Positions 51,876 to 60,556 of a DNA stretch of 62,119 bases are shown here, in pieces (within the stretch, counting starts at the first letter, position 1; every line of letters starts with the position of its first letter). This stretch comes from Bacteriovoracaceae bacterium UBA4096. Its GTDB lineage: Bacteria; Bdellovibrionota; Bacteriovoracia; Bacteriovoracales; Bacteriovoracaceae. Location of the stretch: the NCBI GenBank assembly GCA_002381945.1, contig DFXY01000024.1, positions 1 through 62,119 of the forward strand. Reading direction: 5' to 3'. Both the position numbers and the translations under genes were made by a program. The notes beneath the pieces are model-generated. The model made no database searches. It was not told the origin of the DNA and saw only the letters and a program-made list of their open reading frames with translations.

Positions 51876-52756
51876 AATTTTTGCTGAAGGAAAAGCTCAA
51901 TCCTTTCATTGACCATATCAGGGAAGTCCGCCTGAGGTACGTGAGAGCCGTCCTTCATAAAGTAAGTTTCACTATGAGGAAGAAGACTTGCCAGGGTTCT
52001 TTGCAAGTGATTAGGGATAACATTGTCTTTATGACCACCCATCACTAAGGATGGCATATTCATTCTTTCCAGACTGCCGGTGATATTTTGTCGAGTCATC
52101 TCATTGAATAGTTGAAAGAAAACATCTGCCCCTAATTGTCCTACGCGGTTTAAGTAGATTTCAATGAACTCACGTGAAACTTTTGAACGGTTGAAGCCAG
52201 TGGTGTGAATAATTTCCCGGACTAGTGGATTAACACCACCGCTGGCCCAGATCTTCTTAAAGATTTCAGGATACTTTTCAAGACCCAATGCCGCGATAGG
52301 AGCAATGAATTCCATTAAATTGGTATCAAACATAATGTCTTTGACATTAATGAACGTGCCGGAGATGAGTATCATGCCGGAAACCAGCTCTGGAAAATCT
52401 TTCGCCAGCTGCAAACAGATGTTTACTCCCATGCTGTGACCTAGCATGACCGCTTTATCAATACCGACAAATGCACAAAGATCTGAAACATCTTTCGCCA
52501 TTTGTGGAAAAGTTATCTTTTTAACATCATGAGATCCAGTAGATTGAAAATGTCCTCGGTAATCATGGATTAAAATCTGATAACCTTTTCTATCGAAATA
52601 CTCTGCCTGAAACTTCCAGTGATGATTACTGCACACGAGACCATAATTAAATACCAGAATTGGCTTACTGTGATTTATGGTAGAGAAGTTTTTCGAAAAA
52701 AATATTTGTTCGTTATCACTGGTCTTAAAAAAGTTTGCATCACTATTTTGAAACAT
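51872..52756 (-). CDS. Alpha/beta hydrolase
   Basis: A 294-residue cytoplasmic hydrolase with an oxyanion region FNYGLVCSNHHW, nucleophile elbow GHSMG (Ser near residue 108), Asp in GGHKDNVIP and His in DGSHVPQ, giving a complete Ser-Asp-His triad. The substrate is unknown; lipases, esterases and C-C hydrolases share these features. It starts 3 bases after the FHA gene and ends the greA-recG operon, converging with the RSH-like gene. Confidence 0.88.
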   Translation of the reverse strand: MFQNSDANFFKTSDNEQIFFSKNFSTINHSKPILVFNYGLVCSNHHWKFQAEYFDRKGYQILIHDYRGHFQSTGSHDVKKITFPQMAKDVSDLCAFVGIDKAVMLGHSMGVNICLQLAKDFPELVSGMILISGTFINVKDIMFDTNLMEFIAPIAALGLEKYPEIFKKIWASGGVNPLVREIIHTTGFNRSKVSREFIEIYLNRVGQLGADVFFQLFNEMTRQNITGSLERMNMPSLVMGGHKDNVIPNHLQRTLASLLPHSETYFMKDGSHVPQADFPDMVNERIELFLQQKF

Positions 52757-52759
52757 ATT

Positions 52760-53167
52760 TTACTTCATAAGTTGGGTTAGCCGTTCAATGACTGATAAAC
52801 GGGGTGAATTATCTTCAATGAGTTTTGCCAGCTTTTGATTAAGAATGTTCTTCTTACTTATTCGAGCGGTTTCTTCATAACCGATAATTTTAAATACGGT
52901 CTTACCAATAGAGATTTGATCATTCATCTTAAGTTTTCTGATATTGGATGCCCGTTTTCCATTGATTAAAAAAAACTCCACATCTTTTTGAGGGTGGATC
53001 AGTAACTCGTTCCCGATAACTTCCAGCATAATGTGGGTGGGAAATAAATCAGGATCATCTATCCAGAGATCTCCGGAGCTTCTTCCCAGGTAAATTTGGT
53101 TTTGGAAGTACTTAAAAGGAGCGAGAGCGTTGCTATCAGGACTTTCTTTTATTTCAATATTAATCAT
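52760..53167 (-). CDS. FHA domain protein
   Basis: A 135-residue cytoplasmic protein with one forkhead-associated domain (about residues 15-100) that normally binds phosphothreonine. GRSSGDLWIDDP and THIMLEV correspond to the GRxxxxD and SxxH regions, although Thr replaces the usual Ser. NGKRASNIRKLKMNDQISIG matches the later strands. A short helical tail follows. GAGGAT precedes the ATG. No kinase gene is adjacent; the partner is unknown. Confidence 0.82.
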   Translation of the reverse strand: MINIEIKESPDSNALAPFKYFQNQIYLGRSSGDLWIDDPDLFPTHIMLEVIGNELLIHPQKDVEFFLINGKRASNIRKLKMNDQISIGKTVFKIIGYEETARISKKNILNQKLAKLIEDNSPRLSVIERLTQLMK

Positions 53168-53178
53168 GGGAGATCCTC

Positions 53179-55275
53179 TTAAATAGTATCGAGGATTTTC
53201 TGATCTTTTGCGAGTCTTTCAAAGTGGGGGGCCAAAAGCTCCGGGTGGTTGATACCCAGCTGTTCAATATCAGCAACGACCCGCTCTAAAATGGCAGTGT
53301 GGGTGAGGAAGTTGGCCAGCTTTTTAGTGGTGACGGTTCCTGATTGATCTACTCCGAATAAATCCCCTTCCCCTCTGAACTTTAAATCTTCTTCCGCAAT
53401 GATAAAACCATCCAGATTCTTTTCTATGACTTCCAGGCGCTGCTGAGCTTCCGGAGAAACTTCTTTATCCAGCACCAGGAAACAGAAACCAGGTTTCTCG
53501 CCTCGTCCTACCCGACCACGCAATTGGTGAAGAGAAGAAAGTCCAAAACGTTCCGGATTGTAGATGCTCATAATAGTGGCATTCGGCACATTAATACCGA
53601 CTTCAATCACGCTAGTAGAAACCAGGATATTTGTCTTTTTATCCCGGAAGTCCTGAACTGTTTTTTCTTTTTCTTCCGGTTTCATCTGACCATGCAGCAT
53701 ATCGACTCTGAATCCGCGAAAAGTTTCCTGATACTTTATAAGTGAGTCTTTCACATTCTGAAGATCCAGGGTTTCTGACTCTTCGATCGCCGGAAAGACA
53801 AAGTAGGCCTGTTCACCGAGGGCGAGGCGACCTTTAACGAATTCAACATATTTAGAATAATTAACTTTTTCTGTGATTCGGGTTTTGATCCCTTTGCGCC
53901 CCGCCGGCATCATCTTAATAGATGAAATATCCAGATCCCCATATTGGGCAAGGCTCAGAGTTCGTGGAATAGGGGTGGCAGTCATAATTAAACTATGAGC
54001 TCCTTCGCCCTTGGCCACCAAACGCAATCGTTGTTCAACTCCAAACTTATGCTGTTCATCGATAATGGCGAGTCCCAGTTTTTTAAAGATAACTGAATCC
54101 TGAAAAAGTGCGTGAGTGCCGATCACAATTTCAGTCACCCCATCTGCGAGATTCTTGAGTATTGCTTTCTTTTCTTTGGCTTTGGTTGAACCCAGTAAAA
54201 GTTCAATGCTTAAAGCAGGGTTTAGTTGCCGGAAAGATTCATAATGTTGAATTGCGAGAGCTTCCGTGGGGCACATTAATGCCACTTGATAACCACTTTT
54301 ATTGGCCACCCTTGCTGCCAGAAAGGCCACAATCGTTTTTCCACAGCCCACATCACCCTGAATCATCCTCATCATAGGATGACCGGATTTGAAATCTTTC
54401 TGAATTTCTGAAAAAACCTTTAATTGATCAACTGTTAGCTCAAAAGGCAGATGCTTAATGAGATCATTGATCTTTTTTTCCTCCAGGTTGATTATCGGAG
54501 CTGCTTTACGCTTGATGAACTTTCTTCTTGTCTGGATTTTTAATTGATCAATTAGGAATTCTTCATAGATCAATCTTTCTTCTGCCGTATCTTTAACTTT
54601 AGCATTAAATGACTCCACGGGAGTTTTACCATGAATGACTTTAAAGGCCTCACCCAGGCTCAGTTTCGAGTCATAACCTAGCTCCGGAAGAGTCTGCGGA
54701 ATATCTTCCCAGAGTTGCTTAGGAATAAGCTCCAGGACTTTCTTTAAGTGATTTCCACTAATCTTATTAACAGTAGGGTACTCAATGATATAAGCATTAC
54801 TATTCACCTCAGGGTCAATGATCTGAGGATTGATGATTTGTTTTTGGGCCTTAAATTCCTGCACTTGACCCAAGAAGGCCAGATGATCCAAAGCTTCAAT
54901 TTGTTTTTTCTGATTAGGATAAAGATTAAACCAGCGAAGACTTAAGGTCTCCTGGGAAAGATCATCCTTTAAAATTACATAACCATTATAAAGAAGGATG
55001 TTACCTTTTCCTCGCCGACCGAAGGCCGGTTTAATTTCTGCATGAATGACTTTACCGGACCCCTTAAAGAACTGATTCATAACAGCTTCACGAAAAGGCT
55101 GGAATGATGGCATTTTATGGATGCGTAAGGGTAGAATCCATAATAATTCTTGCAGGGTTTTAAGACCAGCTTCAGAGAGCTTTGTAATAGTTGGGGATGG
55201 CTTTTTACCAGCAGTTAGGTCTTCAAGCGGCGAATGCCAGCTGAGCTCAACCGTAGGTGATTTCTTGGACTTCAT
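53179..55275 (-). CDS. recG: ATP-dependent DNA helicase RecG
   Basis: Branch-migrating helicase that remodels stalled forks. The 698 residues have an N-terminal OB wedge domain (about 60-165), then Walker A GDVGCGKT near 310, the DEQH box (IIDEQHKFG), TATPIPRTL, and helicase motifs VIEVGINVPNA and QLRGRVGRG. The length is normal for RecG. The start overlaps the greA stop by 29 bases, which indicates tight coupling. Confidence 0.95.
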   Translation of the reverse strand: MKSKKSPTVELSWHSPLEDLTAGKKPSPTITKLSEAGLKTLQELLWILPLRIHKMPSFQPFREAVMNQFFKGSGKVIHAEIKPAFGRRGKGNILLYNGYVILKDDLSQETLSLRWFNLYPNQKKQIEALDHLAFLGQVQEFKAQKQIINPQIIDPEVNSNAYIIEYPTVNKISGNHLKKVLELIPKQLWEDIPQTLPELGYDSKLSLGEAFKVIHGKTPVESFNAKVKDTAEERLIYEEFLIDQLKIQTRRKFIKRKAAPIINLEEKKINDLIKHLPFELTVDQLKVFSEIQKDFKSGHPMMRMIQGDVGCGKTIVAFLAARVANKSGYQVALMCPTEALAIQHYESFRQLNPALSIELLLGSTKAKEKKAILKNLADGVTEIVIGTHALFQDSVIFKKLGLAIIDEQHKFGVEQRLRLVAKGEGAHSLIMTATPIPRTLSLAQYGDLDISSIKMMPAGRKGIKTRITEKVNYSKYVEFVKGRLALGEQAYFVFPAIEESETLDLQNVKDSLIKYQETFRGFRVDMLHGQMKPEEKEKTVQDFRDKKTNILVSTSVIEVGINVPNATIMSIYNPERFGLSSLHQLRGRVGRGEKPGFCFLVLDKEVSPEAQQRLEVIEKNLDGFIIAEEDLKFRGEGDLFGVDQSGTVTTKKLANFLTHTAILERVVADIEQLGINHPELLAPHFERLAKDQKILDTI

Positions 55276-55720
55276 AGGTTAAATCGCCTTTAGGAGCTTT
55301 GACGATTACCTCATCTCCTATTTCTTTTCCAATCAATGCCTTTCCAAGCGGGGAGTTGTAAGAAATTTTCTTAGGATCCGTCATGGCCTCATCTTCACCC
55401 ACGATTTGGAAAGTGATGGTGACTTCTTTTTGATTATCAAAGATAGTAACGGTGGCTCCGAATACAATTTTTTCCATGCTAAGAGTTGAAACATTGATCA
55501 CTCGAGCACGGGCAATTTTACTTTGCACATCCAGGATTCTGCCTTCGATAATTGACTGACGCTCTTTAGCTGCATGGTATTCAGCATTCTCTTTAAGGTC
55601 ACCAAGATCTCGGGCTTCTGAAATGGCCTGCTTGATTTCTTCGCGTTCGACCCGAACGAGATGATTGAGTTCTTCTTCAAGAAGTTTTCTGCCAAACAAT
55701 GTCATTGGACATTCACTCAT
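55247..55720 (-). CDS. greA: Transcription elongation factor GreA
   Basis: Rescues backtracked RNA polymerase by stimulating transcript cleavage. The 157 residues form an N-terminal coiled coil with the acidic tip DLGDLKENAEYHAAK (catalytic Asp and Glu) and a C-terminal FKBP-like domain with ISYNSPLGKALIGKEIGDEV. AAGGAA lies upstream of ATG 55720. It is the third gene of a minus-strand group. Confidence 0.95.
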   Translation of the reverse strand: MSECPMTLFGRKLLEEELNHLVRVEREEIKQAISEARDLGDLKENAEYHAAKERQSIIEGRILDVQSKIARARVINVSTLSMEKIVFGATVTIFDNQKEVTITFQIVGEDEAMTDPKKISYNSPLGKALIGKEIGDEVIVKAPKGDLTYEVQEITYG

Positions 55721-55732
55721 AAAATTCCTTAA

Positions 55733-56023
55733 CTACTTCTTAAACAAGGCCTGGGCGCGGGCCAATGCATCTTGTTTTTCTTTATCTGGATTTGTTCCGG
55801 GAGAGCCTATCTTAAAATAATCACAAAAGTTAGCTTTCTCTTTGTCCTGAACCCGATCGGCCGAGGATTCACGGCATTCGTTATAGGCCTTTGGATCATA
55901 GAAAACACACATTTTGCAACATCGGATATCGGCCATACAGCTGGAACAAGTATCCCGACGACCCACCATTATTTTATATGTATCCGAAAGCGGTTTTCCG
56001 CATTTATAACAGGTAAGTGACAA
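55733..56023 (-). CDS. Cysteine-rich zinc-ribbon-like protein
   Basis: A 96-residue cytoplasmic protein with paired cysteines: CYKC, CSSC, CCKMC and two later single Cys (NEC, NFC). This pattern should bind zinc or another metal. The motif DKEKANFCDYF after the last Cys is one I recall from conserved unknown proteins in many bacteria. The start is TTG 56023, because AGGAG lies 7 bases upstream and this avoids overlap with the previous gene; ATG 56044 would overlap it. Its place just before greA suggests co-expression. Confidence 0.72.
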   Translation of the reverse strand: MSLTCYKCGKPLSDTYKIMVGRRDTCSSCMADIRCCKMCVFYDPKAYNECRESSADRVQDKEKANFCDYFKIGSPGTNPDKEKQDALARAQALFKK

Positions 56024-56024
56024 A

Positions 56025-56531
56025 TTAGAACTCCTGGCCCACACCTATTCCCAGACCAAAACCGCTACTGGGGTCTGTTGGGGCAAAAAAGATTTTGGGA
56101 GTATTTCGCTTATTATACTCCTCAACCGACTTTTGAAGTAAATACTCGTTATTGTATTGGTTGGTTTTAGAGATTAAGTAGCTTACCGCAATCATGGTTG
56201 CCCCGCCAAATAAAAGTATATTTCGACTGGTTATTCCTTCCTCTTTACCATCAGATGTTCTCAGGAAACTACCTAATAACATTGCTGTGCCCAAAGTACT
56301 TAGAGCAGCGCTTTTCCAGGTAGGCCGATTATTCTCCTGATACTCATCCAGAAGGTCCTTAGCAACTGCATCTTTTTCTAAGTAGTAGCGAAGTCCTTCG
56401 CCCCGATTTTTACTGCTCACATCAACCAGAACTTCCTGATAATTAATAGTCGCCACCCTGCTACAGGTCTCTTGTGACCAGGCAGCGGTTTGCATCAGGA
56501 ATAAAAAAATTAAAACAGTCAGTTTTAACAT
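56025..56531 (-). CDS. Exported protein of unknown function with hydrophobic segments
   Basis: A 168-residue protein with a signal peptide (about 19 residues, ending AWSQ) and two hydrophobic segments near 74-90 (SAALSTLGTAMLLGSFL) and 104-121 (NILLFGGATMIAVSYLI). The C-terminal tail ends with SSGFGLGIGVGQEF, a possible short amphipathic beta end. No family is recognised. It is the first gene of the minus-strand group leading to greA and recG. Confidence 0.65.
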   Translation of the reverse strand: MLKLTVLIFLFLMQTAAWSQETCSRVATINYQEVLVDVSSKNRGEGLRYYLEKDAVAKDLLDEYQENNRPTWKSAALSTLGTAMLLGSFLRTSDGKEEGITSRNILLFGGATMIAVSYLISKTNQYNNEYLLQKSVEEYNKRNTPKIFFAPTDPSSGFGLGIGVGQEF

Positions 56532-56616
56532 AGAGGTAAATACTTCTCTCGTGCTCTAAGCATTGGTACTCTCGGCATTTTAACTTACCATAAAATAAAA
56601 AGCGACCTTGTAATTT

Positions 56617-58329
56617 ATGGACATAATAAAGACCGGCATAGGTATTTCTAAAACTATCAAAAATGTTTCACGTTTTCGTGAAATTCTCACTGTGCTTAGT
56701 CGCCACGGTTTTTCCGAACTAATTGTTAAGTCTGGGTTAGATAAGCTGATTCCGGGATTTGTATTGCCGGCGAGGGTCTCCCAACTAAAGAATGAAGCTT
56801 TATCAAGTGAAGAATGGTGGCAAATTTTTGGGACTCAGCTGCGGCTGAGCTTTGAAGAGCTTGGTCCCAGTTTTATCAAAGTCGGCCAGTTGATGGCGAC
56901 TCGGGAAGATATCCTTGAACCTTCTATGATTCGGGAATTAAAACTTTTACAAAACAAAGTGAAAGGCATTCCCTTTGAAGCTGCCAGACAAGTCATTGAA
57001 GATAATCTTGGAAAAAAATTAGAGGACGTATTTTTATCTGTTGATCCGGTAGCTATTGGCACAGCATCGATTGGTGTGGTCTATCAGGCGCAACTTCATA
57101 CTGGCCAGAAAGTTGTGGTGAAGGTCAGACGTCCCAATATTGCACGGACAATTTTAACGGACTTTGAAATTTTGCTGTTCATTGTTGATAAGCTCGAGAA
57201 GGTTTCCAGCGAAATTAAATTCCTTGGCATGTCTAAGATGATTTCCGACTTTTTTAAAAGTACACAAACTGAACTTAATTTCATGATTGAGGCGCAAAAC
57301 TGTGAACGCCTCAGAAAGAACCTTGAGGTCATAGATAAAGACGGTTACCTGGTGGTACCTAAAGTGTTTAAGGAATACACCACTCAGGAAGTTCTGGTGC
57401 TGGAGTTTTTGGATGGCAGGCCTTTTAATGAATTCCATTCTATGCAAGAGCTTGGCCTGGATATGGTGGAAAAACTCGAAAAGAGTATTCAACTTTTTAC
57501 CCACACTCTGCTGGCAGATGGATTTTTCCATGCTGATCTTCATGGTGGAAATTTCTTTGTGCTTAAAGACCGGCGAATAGGCATTATTGATTTCGGGCTG
57601 ATGGGAACTTTAAGTAAAAAAAATCGCGCAAACCTCATATCAATTCTTTACGCTGTCATTACTTATAACTTTGATAACTTGGTCTATGAGTTCCTGGATG
57701 TCGCTGAATATGAATCTGTCCCTGATCATGAGGAACTGATTCGGGATATTAAAGATGCGATCTCACCCTATATTGGATTGAGTATCAAAGAAACGAATAT
57801 GACTGAATTGGTACGAAACTTGATTCGTACTTTAAGTAAACATGAGTTGTACCTGCCACGTGAATGGTTCATTATTTTCCGGGCCCTCATGACCTTGGAC
57901 GGTGTAGGTAAGTCTATCGGAATGGACTTAAATATATTTCAGGTGTTGGAAAAAGATCTGCCTGGATTGGTCAATGAATTACTGTCTAAGGATAATGCGC
58001 AAGAAGAGCTGATGTGGGTGGCAAAAGATGTTATCAGCTCGCTTCGAATTGTGCCCAAGCATCTTAAATGGTTTTTGAAAGAGAGTTCCAAGAATAATTA
58101 TTCAGCTGAAATAAGAATACGTGATCTGGATCGTCTTTCCAGAGGGATTAATCGTTCTTTTTATACCTTGGGTCTCTCGCTCATGGCCTGTGTCTTCATT
58201 CTTTGTGGTTCTTTATTTGTCCGCAATATCGAAATTGTAAAACTATCCGATATACCGGTCATTAGCTGGGTTTTCTGGGGGATTGCCACCTATATGATGG
58301 GGCGGGTGGCCTTACTTAGAAAGTACTAA
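56617..58329 (+). CDS. UbiB/ABC1 (AarF) family atypical kinase
   Basis: Member of the UbiB family, which aids ubiquinone synthesis or lipid homeostasis at the membrane. It has the KxGQ motif in SFIKVGQLMATRED, the Ala-rich loop ASIGVVYQA, a VVVKVRRP Lys, FHADLHGGNF and IIDFGLMG with the metal-binding Asp. Two transmembrane helices end the 570-residue protein. No ubi genes are nearby, so the exact role is open. It diverges from the gene at 56531. Confidence 0.9.
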   Translation: MDIIKTGIGISKTIKNVSRFREILTVLSRHGFSELIVKSGLDKLIPGFVLPARVSQLKNEALSSEEWWQIFGTQLRLSFEELGPSFIKVGQLMATREDILEPSMIRELKLLQNKVKGIPFEAARQVIEDNLGKKLEDVFLSVDPVAIGTASIGVVYQAQLHTGQKVVVKVRRPNIARTILTDFEILLFIVDKLEKVSSEIKFLGMSKMISDFFKSTQTELNFMIEAQNCERLRKNLEVIDKDGYLVVPKVFKEYTTQEVLVLEFLDGRPFNEFHSMQELGLDMVEKLEKSIQLFTHTLLADGFFHADLHGGNFFVLKDRRIGIIDFGLMGTLSKKNRANLISILYAVITYNFDNLVYEFLDVAEYESVPDHEELIRDIKDAISPYIGLSIKETNMTELVRNLIRTLSKHELYLPREWFIIFRALMTLDGVGKSIGMDLNIFQVLEKDLPGLVNELLSKDNAQEELMWVAKDVISSLRIVPKHLKWFLKESSKNNYSAEIRIRDLDRLSRGINRSFYTLGLSLMACVFILCGSLFVRNIEIVKLSDIPVISWVFWGIATYMMGRVALLRKY

Positions 58330-59348
58330 ATACTGTCTAGCCCACTTAGAAATATCGGTGTTAATTCCAATTCTTCAAATGTACCCGGTCCAAAAATCCC
58401 TCTTAGGAAATCTGGCAGATCAAGTCCCTGAAGCTCATCATTAAAATCGAAATACACTTCCTGCTTCATTAAATTAATGTTTCTAATGGAAATCTTATCT
58501 TTGGTGTAGTCGCGGATAAAATCGGTAAATAATTTCAAGTCTCCGGTTCCCATAAAAAATTGGTATTGCAGCTTCTCAGTTGGCATGAGCTCTTTACCCA
58601 TCCAGACCTTGCCGTGAGTACCAATCTCTTCAATAAACTGATTTAAAGGGATGCTAGAGCCATACTCATAAATGATCCCAGGAAGATCCTGGCCCTTGTT
58701 GATGAAGTAATAGTCACCAATTTGAGTGCTGGTACGATTTAAAAAGAGATCAGCACTGGTGATCTCTTCAATTTGCTCCCAATCTTCCTTAGTTCGATCA
58801 AGAGTGAGGTACTCTTTAGCAAAAGAGTTCGCATACAGCTCTTGAATTTGATTTTTTTCCTCTTGAGAAAGGGCCTGATACTTGGTTTTCTCTAAGAGTG
58901 GATCCGGCAAACCACCACTAAATTCATACTGGGTTCCGCAAAGATGAAATCCAAACTTATTATAAAGTTTTTCCAGATCACTCCAGAGGAGAAAGAAAGT
59001 TGTCTCTGCTCTTTTCTCCGCTAAAACATCATTGAATAATGTTTGAAAATGACCTTCTCCTCTCTTGGATTCGTCAACAGCTATGCCTCCCAGGAGAGTG
59101 ATGGGGTATTTTCTTTCATTCACAGTGAGTGTTTTTTCTTTTGCTCCAATGTGAGCGAGAACATTTTTATTTTCATCGATCAAAATAAAACAATTGTGAT
59201 GATTTGAGATATCGATCAGAGGAGCGAAATCGACTTGAAAGCTATTGGGGGACTTATACTCGAAAGATTTTTCGATTAATTTGAGAGTTTTCTCAAAAAG
59301 TTCAGGTTTTTCTTTTAAGGTTTTTATCTGAGGGAAAATTTTGCCCAT
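58326..59348 (-). CDS. GNAT-family N-acetyltransferase
   Basis: A 340-residue protein with an N-terminal GNAT domain: LGGIAVDESKRGEGHFQTLF carries the acetyl-CoA loop (R/Q-x-x-G-x-G/A pattern) near residue 100. YNKFGFHLCG near residue 130 is the usual strand-helix end of GNAT folds. A second domain of about 190 residues follows with no known motif. The substrate is unknown. It converges with the UbiB-like gene with a 4-base overlap. Confidence 0.8.
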   Translation of the reverse strand: MGKIFPQIKTLKEKPELFEKTLKLIEKSFEYKSPNSFQVDFAPLIDISNHHNCFILIDENKNVLAHIGAKEKTLTVNERKYPITLLGGIAVDESKRGEGHFQTLFNDVLAEKRAETTFFLLWSDLEKLYNKFGFHLCGTQYEFSGGLPDPLLEKTKYQALSQEEKNQIQELYANSFAKEYLTLDRTKEDWEQIEEITSADLFLNRTSTQIGDYYFINKGQDLPGIIYEYGSSIPLNQFIEEIGTHGKVWMGKELMPTEKLQYQFFMGTGDLKLFTDFIRDYTKDKISIRNINLMKQEVYFDFNDELQGLDLPDFLRGIFGPGTFEELELTPIFLSGLDSI

Positions 59349-59419
59349 ATGTAAATCTCCATAATTTCAATAATTTGAACCTACTTTGGAAGGATTGTCG
59401 AATTTTTTTACATTTAAAC

Positions 59420-59446
59420 TCAAGTCTTTTGATGCATTGTCGAAAA
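59420..59446 (+). promoter_or_regulatory. Sigma-28 (FliA) promoter of the first flagellin
   Basis: TCAAGTCT (59420-59427), an 11-base spacer and GTCGAAAA (59439-59446) match the enteric flagellar consensus TAAAGTTT-N11-GCCGATAA at 6 of 8 positions in each box. It lies 79 bases before the flagellin ATG, the usual arrangement for late flagellar genes. Confidence 0.65.
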
Positions 59447-59482
59447 GTTATGCATGACGGCCAGCAAGGTCTTCATCACTCC

Positions 59483-59521
59483 TCTCACGGATTGAGAACG
59501 AGTGAAACCCAATCAAGGAGG
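59483..59521 (+). promoter_or_regulatory. Leader hairpin with GGA loop and GGA-containing SD, first flagellin
   Basis: TCTCA-CGGAT-TGAGA (59483-59497) forms a short stem with GGA in the loop. It is followed after 17 bases by the strong ribosome site AAGGAGG (59515-59521). Paired GGA sites, one in a loop and one in the Shine-Dalgarno, are the known pattern of CsrA-controlled leaders such as B. subtilis hag. CsrA binding is inference. Confidence 0.45.
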
Positions 59522-59525
59522 ATTT

Positions 59526-60374
59526 ATGGGTTTGCGAATTAACACTAACGTTTCATCGCTAAATGCGCAGAGAAACTTAGGTCAAACACGTGGCGCTCAA
59601 CAGAAAGTGTTAGAGCAATTGTCATCTGGTAGCCGTATCAACCGCGCCGGAGACGATGCAGCAGGTCTCGCTATTTCAGAAAATTTAAAAGCACAAATTA
59701 GAGGTCTTGGTCAGGCGGAAAGAAACGCACAAGACGGTGTCTCTTTAGTGCAGATTGCTGAAGGTGCCTTAGCTGAAGTCGGAAACATCATGATTCGTCT
59801 TCGGGAACTAGCAGTGCAAGCAGCTTCTGATACTATCGGGCCAACAGAAAGAAAATTCCTTAACGTGGAATTTGAACAGTTAACTTCAGAAGTTGACCGT
59901 ATCGCAAACTCTACTGAGTTTAACCGCGTTCCTCTTCTTAACGGTACTGGATCAGTCTTCGACATCCAGATCGGTACAAGAAATGATCCTATGTCTGACC
60001 GTTTGACGTTCGATGCTTCATCAGCAGACGTTAACGTTGCAGCTCTTGGTCTTAACTTAGCTTCTGTTTCTGACAAAATTTCAGCTCAGAACTCACTAGC
60101 AGCGATTGACCAGGCAATTCAGAACGTTTCTGGTATCCGAGCTGACTTCGGTGCTCTTCAGAACCGTCTTCAGTCGACCATTAACAACATTCAGATCAGT
60201 AATGAAAACTTGTCAGCAGCTAACTCACGTATTCGTGACACTGACATTGCAGCCGCTACTTCTGAGATGACTAGAACGAATATCTTGATGCAAGCAGGTA
60301 CTTCAGTATTGGCCCAGGCGAACCAGTCTACGACTAACGCTCTCAGCCTTATTAATGCCGCTTCTCAGGGATAA
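59526..60374 (+). CDS. fliC: Flagellin (first copy)
   Basis: Flagellar filament subunit of 282 residues, with only the conserved N-terminal and C-terminal D0/D1 domains and almost no variable D2/D3 part. It begins MGLRINTNVSSLNAQRNL and has SSGSRINRAGDDAAGLAIS, ERNAQDGVSLVQ, and near the end SRIRDTDIAAATSEMTRTNI and QAGTSVLAQANQ. ATG 59526 follows AAGGAGG; an upstream in-frame GTG would include the ribosome site. It has a sigma-28 promoter and a second, related flagellin gene 182 bases on. Confidence 0.95.
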   Translation: MGLRINTNVSSLNAQRNLGQTRGAQQKVLEQLSSGSRINRAGDDAAGLAISENLKAQIRGLGQAERNAQDGVSLVQIAEGALAEVGNIMIRLRELAVQAASDTIGPTERKFLNVEFEQLTSEVDRIANSTEFNRVPLLNGTGSVFDIQIGTRNDPMSDRLTFDASSADVNVAALGLNLASVSDKISAQNSLAAIDQAIQNVSGIRADFGALQNRLQSTINNIQISNENLSAANSRIRDTDIAAATSEMTRTNILMQAGTSVLAQANQSTTNALSLINAASQG

Positions 60375-60387
60375 TTGGATCCCTGAG
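60364..60387 (+). other. Hairpin across the stop codon of the first flagellin
   Basis: CTCAGGGAT (60364-60372) and ATCCCTGAG (60379-60387) pair perfectly over 9 bp with a 6-base loop; the TAA stop is inside. GCTTAGG follows rather than a T-run. It may stabilise the 3' end of an abundant mRNA or give partial termination before the second flagellin. Confidence 0.55.
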
Positions 60388-60497
60388 GCTTAGGCCTTAA
60401 GACTTACTGATGTAAAACGAATCCTGCAAAACTTGTAGTGGGTGTACTAACAAGATAGTGGATAAGTTAGTTTATTAAAAATTAACAACAACACAAT

Positions 60498-60548
60498 GTG
60501 AACATGAAGTTCACAAACGAACATGGAGGTTCAGAATGCTAACAGGAG
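60498..60548 (+). promoter_or_regulatory. Tandem inverted repeats in the second flagellin leader
   Basis: GTGAAC-ATGAA-GTTCAC (60498-60514) and GAAC-ATGGAG-GTTC (60519-60532) are two hairpins with nearly the same sequence, spaced by 19-20 bases. The second has GGA in its loop, and AGGAG (60544-60548) is the ribosome site 8 bases before ATG 60557. The layout matches the first flagellin leader. CsrA or another RNA-binding regulator is possible; a DNA-binding dimer is an alternative. Confidence 0.5.
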
Positions 60549-60556
60549 ATTAAATT

